Of a stretch of 64,000 bases of DNA, positions 7,896 through 15,998 are shown piece after piece. The stretch comes from Chryseobacterium taiwanense (lineage in GTDB: Bacteria > Bacteroidota > Bacteroidia > Flavobacteriales > Weeksellaceae). Under the pieces are notes generated by a model. That model searched no databases. It saw only the letters and a program-made list of their open reading frames with translations, and was not told where the DNA came from. A program made the position numbers and the translations under genes. The DNA lies in contig NZ_JWTA01000004.1 of the NCBI RefSeq assembly GCF_000813825.1, positions 62,001 to 126,000 of the forward strand, written 5' to 3'. How positions within the stretch are numbered: the stretch's first letter is position 1; the number at the start of each line of letters is the position of its first letter.

Positions 7896-8405
7896 TTACT
7901 CTCCCCAAAAAGTCCATACCGAACCATTGTAAACAGCAAGTTGTTTTTTTACCGTGTCATAAACCATCAAACCTGCTGCCGGAGAAATTATATTGAGATG
8001 CGGACTCACCACTTTAGGTAAAATCATCGCTTTATTGCTATCTTCTAACACCAAAATTCCTGAAGTAGTCGTTGGAGTCCCGACAGCAACTTTCGCAATC
8101 GGATTATCATTCAAAGCATCTTGTATACTTGAATCAGCGACTCCCGTTGCATCGATAGAAAGATCTACCCAAGCACTATTTTTATACACTTTTACTTTTT
8201 TATCTGAAAGGTCATAAATCATCGTTCCGTTAACCGCATTTTGTACACTTGCAACGTCTGTTACCCAAGGAAGAACCATTCCACGATTGGCAGCACCAAA
8301 TTCTATTGAAGAAGAGGCTGATTCAAGAGTTGTTTTTCCAAAAGCAACCTGCGAATACATCAAACCCGAAACCGTTATACTTACTATTAAAACTATTTTT
8401 TTCAT
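7896..8405 (-). CDS. secreted protein with two LP-MVYD-type repeats
   Basis: A 169-residue protein of unknown function with a signal peptide (MKKIVLIVSITVSGLMYSQ). The mature part holds two copies of one module. The first contains RGMVLPWVTD, GTMIYDLSDKKVKVYKNSAW; the second KAMILPKVVS, GLMVYDTVKKQLAVYNGSVW. A related module ends the protein encoded just upstream (8426-10111), KGFVLNRLTD then GMMVYNTTQNCLQV. In flavobacterial cell-surface proteins such modules are common, but I know of no assigned function. It starts 20 bases after the upstream gene's stop, so the two form an operon. It may be an accessory of the large surface protein. Confidence 0.75.
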   Translation of the reverse strand: MKKIVLIVSITVSGLMYSQVAFGKTTLESASSSIEFGAANRGMVLPWVTDVASVQNAVNGTMIYDLSDKKVKVYKNSAWVDLSIDATGVADSSIQDALNDNPIAKVAVGTPTTTSGILVLEDSNKAMILPKVVSPHLNIISPAAGLMVYDTVKKQLAVYNGSVWTFWGE

Positions 8406-8425
8406 TTTTGATTTGATTTTAAAAA

Positions 8426-10111
8426 TTAATCAGGACACGTTTGATTATTAAAACATCTCCAACCTGTAGCAGTTCCGTCGATATTTACCTGAAGACAGTT
8501 TTGAGTCGTATTATAAACCATCATTCCTTCTTTCAGGTCTGTTGTCGGAATTGCTGCAACCTGAGCATCCGTCAATCTATTTAAAACGAAACCTTTCGTT
8601 TTAGATTCCAAAGCAATCCAAGCGCCTTTTCGTACTCCCGGCCAATTTGTATCACCGGATTGAGCTCTGTGTAAAGCGGTAATTCCAACATTGGTAGGAA
8701 GCAATGTTCCCGCAGTAATTCCAGGCTTATAACAAGGGGTAGTTCCCCCTCCTGGAACAATGATGGTATCAATTGCTGTATCACAATTTGTAGGGTTTGC
8801 CTGTTGACAAATCTGATATTCTAAAGTATAGGTTCCCGCAGGTGTTCCCGGAGCAACGGTAACAAAGCCTGTTGTTGTATTTAAATTAATATTTGAGTTT
8901 GACGTTGAAATCTGCGTCATTGTAACGTTCGTAATGGTTGCCTGTGGTCCGTTATACGTTTCAAAGTCATTATCCAAAACAATTCCTGTGGAGGAACTTC
9001 CTGCATTAATCGTATAAGAATCATCTACTGCCATTGGTGGTAAATCTCCTGTAATCGCCGGACAAAATCCTGGGTTTATAACAAGAGGAGCGCTACAACT
9101 ACTTGTAGAAGCACAGTCAAAAGTAACATTAGCAAGGTAAGAAGGGTTACTATTCATGAAAAGTGTACTCGGATCTGAAACACCTGTACTTCTCTTGAAA
9201 TCAAGATTAGGCCCCATCACAGCGTTGTTAACCTGAATAGCGTTATTAACTTCTATATATCCTTTTTTAGATGAAGATGCTGGTCCATGAAAAGCAGCAT
9301 TCCCACCTTGATATTGATTGAGGAAAATTTTACCTTCATTATAAATAATGGCATCCGAAGGCGCATTGTTCATATTCCCATTCGAAGTAAATAGCCCGAA
9401 ATTATAAATCTCACTGGAATTTCCGGACATATTAATATCTCCGGCAGAAGTAAAAATTCCCGTATTGTAAATACGTCCTCCATTGATATTAAAACCACTA
9501 TTACAGACAATAGTTCCACAATTGATATAAACACTGTTCTCGTTATTGCTATAGTTTCCTGTTATTTGAAGAAGTCCACCTCCTTCATTTCTAAATTGAG
9601 TTACTGAAGTATTACTCATATTCAGGTTTCCATTAATCGTTAGATTTCCATAATTATCAATGGTATTAAGCGTATTACCTCCAAACTGTAAAACCCCCAC
9701 ATCTATAACTCCTTCATTTAAAATAACATTTTGCTGTCCGTTAAGGGTAAAATTTCCATTCCCCGAACCCACAGACACATTTCCGGTATTATACACATGA
9801 AGATTCACATCAGCAACCGCAGTAGCTGCTTGATTAAATAAGAGTGTCCCATGAACATCAAAATAGATCATGGCATTCGTAACTCCTGAAATATTGTTTT
9901 GAAATGTAACCGTAACTCCGGTAGCAATACATACCTTTACATTGGATCCGAAAGATGGATTATTGAACGTCATGTTTGAAGTAAAACAGACTGTTTCATT
10001 ATCAGGAAAATGAAAATCCGGATTGGTTGGATTTGAAATGGTACAACCTACACATTGAGACCGTAAAATGTAGCTTATAAAAATAAAAGCCAGTAGGAAA
10101 ATTTTTCTCAT
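8426..10111 (-). CDS. large secreted surface protein with Ig-like domain
   Basis: Secreted or surface protein of about 561 residues. I placed the start at 10111 (MRKIFLLAFIFISYILRSQC) because it begins a proper signal peptide; longer in-frame starts add a 40-residue leader that makes no sense. The N-terminal two thirds are rich in Asn, Gly, Thr and Ile with repeating short strands (INGNLNMSN, FTSAGDINMSG, FTSNGNMN), which suggests a beta-helix or adhesin-like fold. Next comes an Ig/cadherin-like segment starting AVDDSYTINAGSSSTGIVLDN. The end carries an LP/MVYN module shared with the downstream gene. Likely exported, possibly an adhesin; function unproven. Confidence 0.75.
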   Translation of the reverse strand: MRKIFLLAFIFISYILRSQCVGCTISNPTNPDFHFPDNETVCFTSNMTFNNPSFGSNVKVCIATGVTVTFQNNISGVTNAMIYFDVHGTLLFNQAATAVADVNLHVYNTGNVSVGSGNGNFTLNGQQNVILNEGVIDVGVLQFGGNTLNTIDNYGNLTINGNLNMSNTSVTQFRNEGGGLLQITGNYSNNENSVYINCGTIVCNSGFNINGGRIYNTGIFTSAGDINMSGNSSEIYNFGLFTSNGNMNNAPSDAIIYNEGKIFLNQYQGGNAAFHGPASSSKKGYIEVNNAIQVNNAVMGPNLDFKRSTGVSDPSTLFMNSNPSYLANVTFDCASTSSCSAPLVINPGFCPAITGDLPPMAVDDSYTINAGSSSTGIVLDNDFETYNGPQATITNVTMTQISTSNSNINLNTTTGFVTVAPGTPAGTYTLEYQICQQANPTNCDTAIDTIIVPGGGTTPCYKPGITAGTLLPTNVGITALHRAQSGDTNWPGVRKGAWIALESKTKGFVLNRLTDAQVAAIPTTDLKEGMMVYNTTQNCLQVNIDGTATGWRCFNNQTCPD

Positions 10112-10290
10112 CTTAATAATTTGGGTACATAAATCTACAAAATTCTTTGTCACAAAACAATGAAATAGCAAATATTTTTCTAATGTTAACAATATATTGA
10201 TCAATAATTTAAATGTTAGTAATTTTATCATTAATATTTTTTACCAACAGCAACATTTGAAAACTAAAAGATAATTTGTAAACTTATTGT

Positions 10291-11652
10291 ATGGAAATCC
10301 AGGAAATCGTTTTACATCAAAAAAAATTTTTCAATACACAACAAACGAAAAATAGTAAGTTTCGTAAAATGTATCTTGAAAAATTGAAAGGGCTTATCCT
10401 AGAGAATGAAAATGCATTGTATGAAGCGATTCATAAAGATTTTGGCAAATCAAAATTTGATACCTTTACGACAGAAATTTCTTTTATCTTAAATGATATC
10501 AACTATTATCTCAAAAACTTAGAATCGCTTTCCAAACCTAAAAGAGTAAGCACCAATCTTGTCAATCAAATTGGGAAAAGCAAAATTTATTCGGAACCTT
10601 TGGGAAATATTCTGGTTATCGGAGCCTGGAACTATCCTTATCAATTATCCCTCTCACCTATTATTGCTGCTTTAGCGGCCGGAAACTGCTGTATTTTAAA
10701 ACCCAGTGAAATTGCCGAACATACGATGAAGATTATGGCAAAAATCATCAATGAAAATTTCCCTCCGGAATATCTTTATGTTTATGAAGGGGGAATTGAT
10801 GAAACCACAGAAGTATTAAAACTTAAATTTGATAAGATCTTTTTCACAGGAAGTACAAAAGTGGGGAAAATAGTTTACAAGGCTGCCGCAGAAAGCCTCA
10901 CTCCTGTTACTCTTGAATTGGGAGGAAAATCTCCCACAATTATTACAAAAAATGCCAATCTTGAAATTGTTGCCAAAAGAATTGTCTGGGGAAAATTTTT
11001 AAATGCAGGTCAAACCTGTGTGGCTCCGGATTATATATTAGCAGAAGAATCAATCCAGACAGAATTTTTAAACGTTTTAAAGAAGTATATTCAGGAGTTT
11101 AATTATCAACCCGGCTCTGAGCATTATACAAAAATTATTAATCAGAGGAATTTTGAGCGACTTATCCAATTAATTGATCAAAACAAACTTTATCTCGGGG
11201 GAAATTCCAATAAAGAAAACCTATATATTGAACCAACAGTTCTTATAAATGTAAGTTGGGAAGATGAAGTCATGCAGGAAGAGATTTTCGGACCTATTTT
11301 ACCGGTAATTTCTTTTACAGATTTTAATCTAACATTAAATGAAATTGTAGAGCATGAAAAACCACTTGCAGCATATTTGTTCACCAATAACTCAGAGGAA
11401 AAAGCAAGCTTCACCCAGAAACTATCTTTTGGAGGTGGTTGTATTAATGATGTCATTATGCATCTGGGAAATGAAAACCTGCCGTTTGGAGGTGTAGGAA
11501 ACTCTGGAATTGGAAATTACCACGGAAAATTCGGTTTCGAAACCTTCTCTCACCAAAAAGCTGTTCTTGAAAAAGCAACGTGGGGAGAGCCCAACATAAA
11601 ATATCCTCCTTATTCAGATAAAAAATTCAGTTGGATCAGAAGATTTATGTAA
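10291..11652 (+). CDS. aldehyde dehydrogenase (class 3 type)
   Basis: NAD(P)-dependent oxidation of aldehydes, often medium or long chain, to acids. The 453-residue length matches the compact class 3 group, which lacks the N-terminal extension of class 1 and 2 enzymes. Visible landmarks are GAWNYPYQLSLSPIIAALAAGN, the NAD site FFTGSTKVGKIV (around residue 190), the general base Glu in TLELGGKSP (about 210), the catalytic Cys in NAGQTCVAPDY (about 245) and EEIFGPILPV (about 330). It stands alone on its strand between a divergent secreted-protein operon and a convergent thioredoxin gene. Substrate unknown. Confidence 0.93.
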   Translation: MEIQEIVLHQKKFFNTQQTKNSKFRKMYLEKLKGLILENENALYEAIHKDFGKSKFDTFTTEISFILNDINYYLKNLESLSKPKRVSTNLVNQIGKSKIYSEPLGNILVIGAWNYPYQLSLSPIIAALAAGNCCILKPSEIAEHTMKIMAKIINENFPPEYLYVYEGGIDETTEVLKLKFDKIFFTGSTKVGKIVYKAAAESLTPVTLELGGKSPTIITKNANLEIVAKRIVWGKFLNAGQTCVAPDYILAEESIQTEFLNVLKKYIQEFNYQPGSEHYTKIINQRNFERLIQLIDQNKLYLGGNSNKENLYIEPTVLINVSWEDEVMQEEIFGPILPVISFTDFNLTLNEIVEHEKPLAAYLFTNNSEEKASFTQKLSFGGGCINDVIMHLGNENLPFGGVGNSGIGNYHGKFGFETFSHQKAVLEKATWGEPNIKYPPYSDKKFSWIRRFM

Positions 11653-11672
11653 AACTTGTTCCAGTTTTTTAT

Positions 11673-11835
11673 TTAACCACAAAAGTCACAAAAGATCTAG
11701 ATAATATATCAAAGTTTATCGCTAAACTGAAAAAAAGACTACAAAAGCCGTTAAAAATCTTTGATTTTATTCTTTTGATAACTTTTAAATTCTATTAGAA
11801 ACTGTATAAATTGCTTTTGAATCTTTTGTGGTTAA
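11673..11835. repeat. MITE-like element with 13-bp inverted ends
   Basis: TTAACCACAAAAG (11673-11685) and CTTTTGTGGTTAA (11823-11835) are perfect 13-bp inverted repeats bounding 163 bases without coding potential. Inside the left end the motif repeats as TCACAAAAGAT, and the right end is preceded by GAAT. It fills most of the gap between the aldehyde dehydrogenase and thioredoxin genes. Confidence 0.6.
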
Positions 11836-11855
11836 GTTGAAATAGATTAAAAATA

Positions 11856-11879
11856 AAAACCGGGAAAATTCCCGGTTTT
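11856..11879 (-). terminator. terminator of the thioredoxin-like gene
   Basis: AAAACCGGGAA (11856-11866) pairs with TTCCCGGTTTT (11869-11879). On the minus strand it starts within the stop codon of the thioredoxin-like gene and ends in a T-rich tract. Confidence 0.8.
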
Positions 11880-12468
11880 AGTTTATGATTTTTTTTGGAG
11901 CCCATTGATTAAAGAACTCTTTAACTTTTTCCAGACTATATCCTTTTCCTTGTTCCAAAACGTCGCTTTGCTGTACATGAATCATTTTCCCGTTCTTATC
12001 TAAGACAATAAATACAGGATAACCAAACTTATCACCCGGATTTCCGTATTCAGCAAAAATTTTCTCATTCTTATTCTCCGGAGAGTAATTTAAATGATAA
12101 TACAGATAATTTTTATCTACAATATTTTTCAATTCCGGAGTAGTCTGTACATACTGATTGAATCTTAAACACCAGATACACCAGTTTCCTCCTGCCTGAA
12201 TCATGATATTTTTACCTTCTTTTTTGGCTTGAGCTACTAGTTTATTGATATCTGCTTGCGCATCTGCTTTCGGATCATAAGGTTTCGGCAATTTTGCCTT
12301 TTCTTCTGCCGCAGCTTTTTTCTTTGCTTCCAATTCTGCAGCATCACTTTTCACCAACAAAGCTTTATCTCCTGAGTTCTTTGCTTCAGGAGTTCCTTTT
12401 ATTTCTGTATTCTGAGCCCAAATTACTGTGCTTAAAACTACAAAAGCTATTATCGACACTTTTTTCAT
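11878..12468 (-). CDS. secreted thioredoxin-fold protein
   Basis: Exported thiol-disulfide protein of 196 residues. A signal peptide (MKKVSIIAFVVLSTVIWAQ) is followed by a charged linker rich in Ala and Lys (about 30-65). A thioredoxin-like domain then carries the active-site motif WCIWC (around residue 97) preceded by GGN, and a later GYPVFIVLDKNGK strand in place of the cis-Pro loop. This layout is like periplasmic thioredoxin_7 or DsbE-type proteins that reduce or protect disulfides, but the partner is unknown. It is convergent with the aldehyde dehydrogenase and divergent from the acyltransferase operon at 12548. Confidence 0.85.
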   Translation of the reverse strand: MKKVSIIAFVVLSTVIWAQNTEIKGTPEAKNSGDKALLVKSDAAELEAKKKAAAEEKAKLPKPYDPKADAQADINKLVAQAKKEGKNIMIQAGGNWCIWCLRFNQYVQTTPELKNIVDKNYLYYHLNYSPENKNEKIFAEYGNPGDKFGYPVFIVLDKNGKMIHVQQSDVLEQGKGYSLEKVKEFFNQWAPKKIIN

Positions 12469-12531
12469 ACTATAAAAATAAAAAAATAATACTTATTCCC
12501 TGCAAAAATGAAACCATATTTTTATTATCCT

Positions 12532-12539
12532 TAAATTTG
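12532..12539 (+). promoter_or_regulatory. -7 element of the acyltransferase operon
   Basis: TAAATTTG ends only 8 bases before the ATG at 12548. With the usual flavobacterial spacing, transcription would begin at about 12545, so this mRNA has almost no leader. No clear -33 TTTG is present. Confidence 0.5.
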
Positions 12540-12547
12540 CATTCTCT

Positions 12548-13432
12548 ATGAATTTTTTAATCAAAATACTTTATTTAATCTCAAAGATCCCGCTTAAGAT
12601 ATTATATATTTTTTCGGATATCATTTTCTTTTTAAACTACTATATTGTCGGTTACAGAAAGAAAGTTATCTTACAGAATATTAAAAATTCTTTCCCTGAA
12701 AAAACAGATGAAGAACTACAGGCTATCTTAAAGAAATTCTATCTCAATTTTTCTGACTATTTGGTAGAAACGGTAAAATCATTCAGCATAAGTGAGACAG
12801 AATCACGAGTACGAATGCAGCATATTAATCAACATCTGTTTCATGAAGCAAAAGCTGAAGGTAAAAATATTATTCTACTTGCAGGGCACGTTTTCAACTG
12901 GGAATGGATTAATGCATTAGCCAGAATAATTCCTCAAAAACACTGTCATCCCGTTTACAGAAAAGTAAACAGTAATTTTTGGGAAGACCAGATGAAGAAA
13001 GTAAGAAACAAGTTTGGAAATGAGGCTTTAGAAGCTAATGAAGTCATCATGAATATTTTCAGAAATAAAAACGATGGTGACTCCGCTTATATGTTTGTGG
13101 CAGATCAGACTCCTCACGTTGCTCACGTTAATTACGGTCTTGAATTTCTTAATCAGAGAACTCCGGCTTTTATTGGTTATGATAAACTGGCGACAAGAAT
13201 GGATTTAATCTTTATTTACTGTGAAATGAAGAAGGTGAAAAGAGGTTTTTATCAGGTGAACTATCATAGAATTTATCCTGATGGAGAAAAGTTCGTTAAC
13301 AATGAAGTCGTAAAAAAGTTTCACAAATTATTAGAAAATACCATTCACAAATATCCTGACAATTATCTTTGGTCACACAGAAAATGGAAATATCAGGATT
13401 CCATCAAAAATTTTGATGCTGAAAAAATATAA
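12548..13432 (+). CDS. lysophospholipid/lipid A acyltransferase (LpxL/HtrB family)
   Basis: Inner-membrane acyltransferase that adds a secondary acyl chain to lipid A or a related lipid. The 294-residue protein has a hydrophobic N-terminus (residues 1-35) and the HX4E catalytic motif in LAGHVFNWEWIN (about residues 117-128). VADQTPHVAHVNYGLEFLNQRTPAFIG, which in this family follows the active site, comes next. It opens a tight operon: the glycosyltransferase starts 3 bases after its stop, and the next two genes keep the same 3-base gaps. The neighbouring glycosyltransferase supports a role in outer-membrane glycolipid synthesis. Confidence 0.9.
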   Translation: MNFLIKILYLISKIPLKILYIFSDIIFFLNYYIVGYRKKVILQNIKNSFPEKTDEELQAILKKFYLNFSDYLVETVKSFSISETESRVRMQHINQHLFHEAKAEGKNIILLAGHVFNWEWINALARIIPQKHCHPVYRKVNSNFWEDQMKKVRNKFGNEALEANEVIMNIFRNKNDGDSAYMFVADQTPHVAHVNYGLEFLNQRTPAFIGYDKLATRMDLIFIYCEMKKVKRGFYQVNYHRIYPDGEKFVNNEVVKKFHKLLENTIHKYPDNYLWSHRKWKYQDSIKNFDAEKI

Positions 13433-13435
13433 AGA

Positions 13436-14407
13436 ATGATGAGATCAAAGCTTGCAGTGGTCATCTTAAACTGGAACGGAAAAAGCTGGTTGGAAAAATT
13501 TCTTCCAAGTGTAGTTAATTTTTCTAATGATGCTGATATTTTTGTTATTGATAACGGATCCACAGATGACTCTGTAGAATTCTTGAAACTCAATTTTCTA
13601 TCAGTAAACATTGTAGTTAATTCTAAAAACTCGGGGTTTGCAGGAGGATACAATGAAGGGTTAAAGCAAATTGATGCAGAATATTATTGTCTTCTAAATT
13701 CTGATGTGGAAGTTACTGAAAACTGGATTGAACCGATTATCAGTCTTTTTGAGAAGAACCCTGATATTGCAGCTATTCAGCCTAAAATACTTTCTTATAC
13801 CGATAAAAATAAGTTTGAATTTGCAGGTGCTGCAGGTGGTTTAATCGATAATTTAGGCTATCCATATTGTAGAGGAAGAGTTTTTGATGAGGTAGAAGAA
13901 GATAAAGGACAATACGACGATGAAATGGAAATATTCTGGGCTTCAGGATGCGCTCTTTTTATTCGTTCAAAAGATTTCTGGGATCAGAATGGTTTTGATG
14001 AAAGATTTTTTGCCCATCAGGAAGAAATTGATCTTTGCTGGAGATTAATTAATTCAGGAAGAAAAATTTTTTATACCGGAAAGTCTAAAGTGTATCACGT
14101 TGGAGGCGGAACTTTAAACAAGCAAAGTACTCAAAAAACATATTTAAACATCAGAAACAATCTTTCTATGATGCTTAAAAATCTACCTTTTCCTAAATTA
14201 ATAGGATTAATCTTTTTCAGATTGTGTTTGGATGGAGTTGCCGGAATTTATTTTGGTTTAAAACAAGGCTTTCCTCATCTTTGGGCTGTTGTAAGAGCAC
14301 ATTTTGGATTTTACGCTCAGGCTTCAGGAACCTGGAAACGTAGACAAAAACATCAGAAGGATAAATTCTACCAGTCAAAATGGTTGATCTTTAAACACTT
14401 TTTATAA
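13436..14407 (+). CDS. GT2-family glycosyltransferase
   Basis: Cytoplasmic or membrane-associated sugar transferase, GT-A fold, similar to the rhamnosyltransferase (WbbL/RfbF) group. In order over 323 residues: VVILNWNGKSWLEKFLPSV, the nucleotide-binding VIDNGSTDDS (residues 36-45), NSGFAGGYNEGL, the metal-binding region LLNSDVEVTENW, then GCALFIRSKDFWDQNGFDERFFAHQEEIDLCWRL, where the acidic pair EEID acts with the acceptor. The last third has hydrophobic segments that could bind the membrane. Second gene of the operon, 3 bases after the acyltransferase and 3 before the endonuclease V-like gene. Donor and acceptor cannot be told from sequence. Confidence 0.9.
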   Translation: MMRSKLAVVILNWNGKSWLEKFLPSVVNFSNDADIFVIDNGSTDDSVEFLKLNFLSVNIVVNSKNSGFAGGYNEGLKQIDAEYYCLLNSDVEVTENWIEPIISLFEKNPDIAAIQPKILSYTDKNKFEFAGAAGGLIDNLGYPYCRGRVFDEVEEDKGQYDDEMEIFWASGCALFIRSKDFWDQNGFDERFFAHQEEIDLCWRLINSGRKIFYTGKSKVYHVGGGTLNKQSTQKTYLNIRNNLSMMLKNLPFPKLIGLIFFRLCLDGVAGIYFGLKQGFPHLWAVVRAHFGFYAQASGTWKRRQKHQKDKFYQSKWLIFKHFL

Positions 14408-14410
14408 AGA

Positions 14411-14923
14411 ATGAATTTAGTTTTCGATACTTATTATTTTGATCATAATAAAGCTAATACCATCTGTTTAGCTTTTAAAGACTGGGAAAGTTCAGTTCCG
14501 GATTATGACTTTTCTGAAATAAAAGATGGTGTTGAAGAATATATTCCCGGACAATTTTACAAGAGAGAACTTCCTTGTATTTTAAGTCTTGTAGAAAAGA
14601 TTAGAAGTCAGATTAAAGACATTTCCTGCATTATTATCGACGGTTTTGTATATCTTGATGATGAGATGAAGCCTGGTCTGGGAAAACACTTATTTGATGC
14701 TTTAAATGGCGAAATACCTATCATTGGTGTTGCCAAAACAAATTTTGCCACTGTTGAAAAGTATAAACTGCATTTAAAAAGAGGAAATAGTGAAACTCCT
14801 CTGTATATTTCAAGTGTAGGAATTGATATGGAAACAGCTTATGACTTCATTGAAAAGATGCATGGAGACTTTAGAATCCCGACTCTTTTGAAGAAAGTCG
14901 ACACCTTAACAAGACAATTTTAA
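14411..14923 (+). CDS. endonuclease V-like protein, short and divergent
   Basis: Probably a member of the endonuclease V family, which cleaves DNA or RNA near deaminated adenine (inosine). It has 170 residues against about 210-230 usually. Family landmarks remain: an early Asp in VFDTYYFD, YIPGQFYKRELPCIL with its Glu, IIIDGFVYLDD holding the central Asp, and IIGVAKTNF with the Lys. The usual DGHGxxHPRxxGxASHxG segment is changed to DGFVYLDDEMKPGLGKHL, so the His of that motif is gone. The gene lies in an operon with an exonuclease 3 bases downstream. Activity and substrate may differ from classical EndoV. Confidence 0.75.
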   Translation: MNLVFDTYYFDHNKANTICLAFKDWESSVPDYDFSEIKDGVEEYIPGQFYKRELPCILSLVEKIRSQIKDISCIIIDGFVYLDDEMKPGLGKHLFDALNGEIPIIGVAKTNFATVEKYKLHLKRGNSETPLYISSVGIDMETAYDFIEKMHGDFRIPTLLKKVDTLTRQF

Positions 14924-14926
14924 ATC

Positions 14927-15481
14927 ATGGATTTCTGCGCGATAGATTTTGAAACAGCCACTTTTGACCGGAACTCAGCTTGCGAGTTGGGAATTTGTGT
15001 TGTACAAAATTCTGAAATCGTAGAAACTAAAACATGGTTGATCAAACCTCCAAGTTTTCCCTATTTCAGTCAAAGAAATATTGATGTGCATGGAATTTTA
15101 CCGCAAGATGTAAAAGATGCTCCTACTTTTGAAGATATTTGGTATGAAGTGGAAGAAATGATGTACGGAACCTTAATGATTGCTCACAATGCAAGTTTTG
15201 ATGCAAGTGTTCTTCGAGGTTGTCTAGATTATTATGGGATCTTTACTCCAAAGTTAGATTATCTTTGCAGTATTCAACTTGCTAAAAAATCATGGAATTA
15301 TCTTCCTAAATATGGATTGAAACCTTTGGCAGAATATCATCAAATCAAATTCAACCACCACAGAGCCGGAGATGACGCAGAGGTTTGTGCAAAAATATCT
15401 TTATTGGCTTTTGAAAAATTATTTCTCACAAGCAATGAAGAAATTTCAGAATACATGAAAGCTAAGATCAAAAAACTTTGA
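14927..15481 (+). CDS. DEDDh 3'-5' exonuclease (DnaQ family)
   Basis: Metal-dependent exonuclease of the DnaQ/RNase T group. The 184-residue protein shows the ExoI motif FCAIDFETATFDR (Asp7, Glu9), ExoII in IAHNASFDASVLRGCL (Asp) and ExoIII as HHRAGDDAEVCA (His and Asp), all four acidic residues and the His in place. It has no BRCT or polymerase part, so it is a free-standing nuclease. It is last in the four-gene operon and directly follows the endonuclease V-like gene. An incision enzyme followed by a trimming exonuclease suggests joint repair or RNA processing, an inference from context. Confidence 0.9.
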   Translation: MDFCAIDFETATFDRNSACELGICVVQNSEIVETKTWLIKPPSFPYFSQRNIDVHGILPQDVKDAPTFEDIWYEVEEMMYGTLMIAHNASFDASVLRGCLDYYGIFTPKLDYLCSIQLAKKSWNYLPKYGLKPLAEYHQIKFNHHRAGDDAEVCAKISLLAFEKLFLTSNEEISEYMKAKIKKL

Positions 15482-15532
15482 TTCTATAGTGCTTACACAA
15501 ATTTGCATCAATGGCTGAGCAACAATTTCATA

Positions 15533-15919
15533 TTAATTACTCAAGACTTCAGACAACAGATTAAATTTCGGAATATCAATTTCAAAATTCTCTTTGGTCT
15601 GTTCATTTCTTACCAAGTATTTACCACTCATATTACCTACTCCGGAACGAAGCATTACATTCGAAAAATAAGCGAAGTTTCCTTCTGGTTCTATTTCAGG
15701 AGTCAGACCGATTACTCCATCTCCTACGATCTCTGTATAGCCAAAGCCAACATCGAAAATCAGCCATTTTCTTTTTAGAACTTTAATAGGAAAATCTCCT
15801 TTATTTTCAATCACAATGTTATATTTGAAAACGTAGCGGTTTTCTGAGGGATAACTGTTCTTACTATCATATTCAGGAACTACTGAAACTCTGATATTAG
15901 ATGTGATTTTAGAAAACAT
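15533..15919 (-). CDS. apaG: ApaG-domain protein
   Basis: A 128-residue protein consisting of one ApaG domain, a fibronectin-like beta fold whose biochemical role is still unclear (linked to Co2+/Mg2+ homeostasis in enterobacteria). Family landmarks are SENRYVFKYNIVIENKGDFPIKVLKRKWLIFD, IVGDGVIGLTPEIEPEGNFAYFSN and GVGNMSGKYLV, the last matching the family's GxMxGxY strand. It is convergent with the exonuclease operon, with only 51 bases between stop codons. Another terminator separates it from sucB. Confidence 0.92.
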   Translation of the reverse strand: MFSKITSNIRVSVVPEYDSKNSYPSENRYVFKYNIVIENKGDFPIKVLKRKWLIFDVGFGYTEIVGDGVIGLTPEIEPEGNFAYFSNVMLRSGVGNMSGKYLVRNEQTKENFEIDIPKFNLLSEVLSN

Positions 15920-15948
15920 TTTTTTTCATTTTATTTATTAAATACAAA

Positions 15949-15974
15949 AATCTCGCCTTTTTCAAGGCGAGATT
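15949..15974 (-). terminator. terminator of sucA-sucB
   Basis: AATCTCGCCTT (15949-15959) pairs with AAGGCGAGATT (15964-15974) over a four-base loop, followed on the minus strand by TTTTTG. It lies 25 bases after the sucB stop. Confidence 0.88.
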
Positions 15975-15998
15975 GTAAAATATTTATAATTCTGTAAA

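Noticed and set aside
15503..15778. 91-codon plus-strand frame after the exonuclease
   Set aside because: It lies fully opposite apaG, whose product is clearly conserved.
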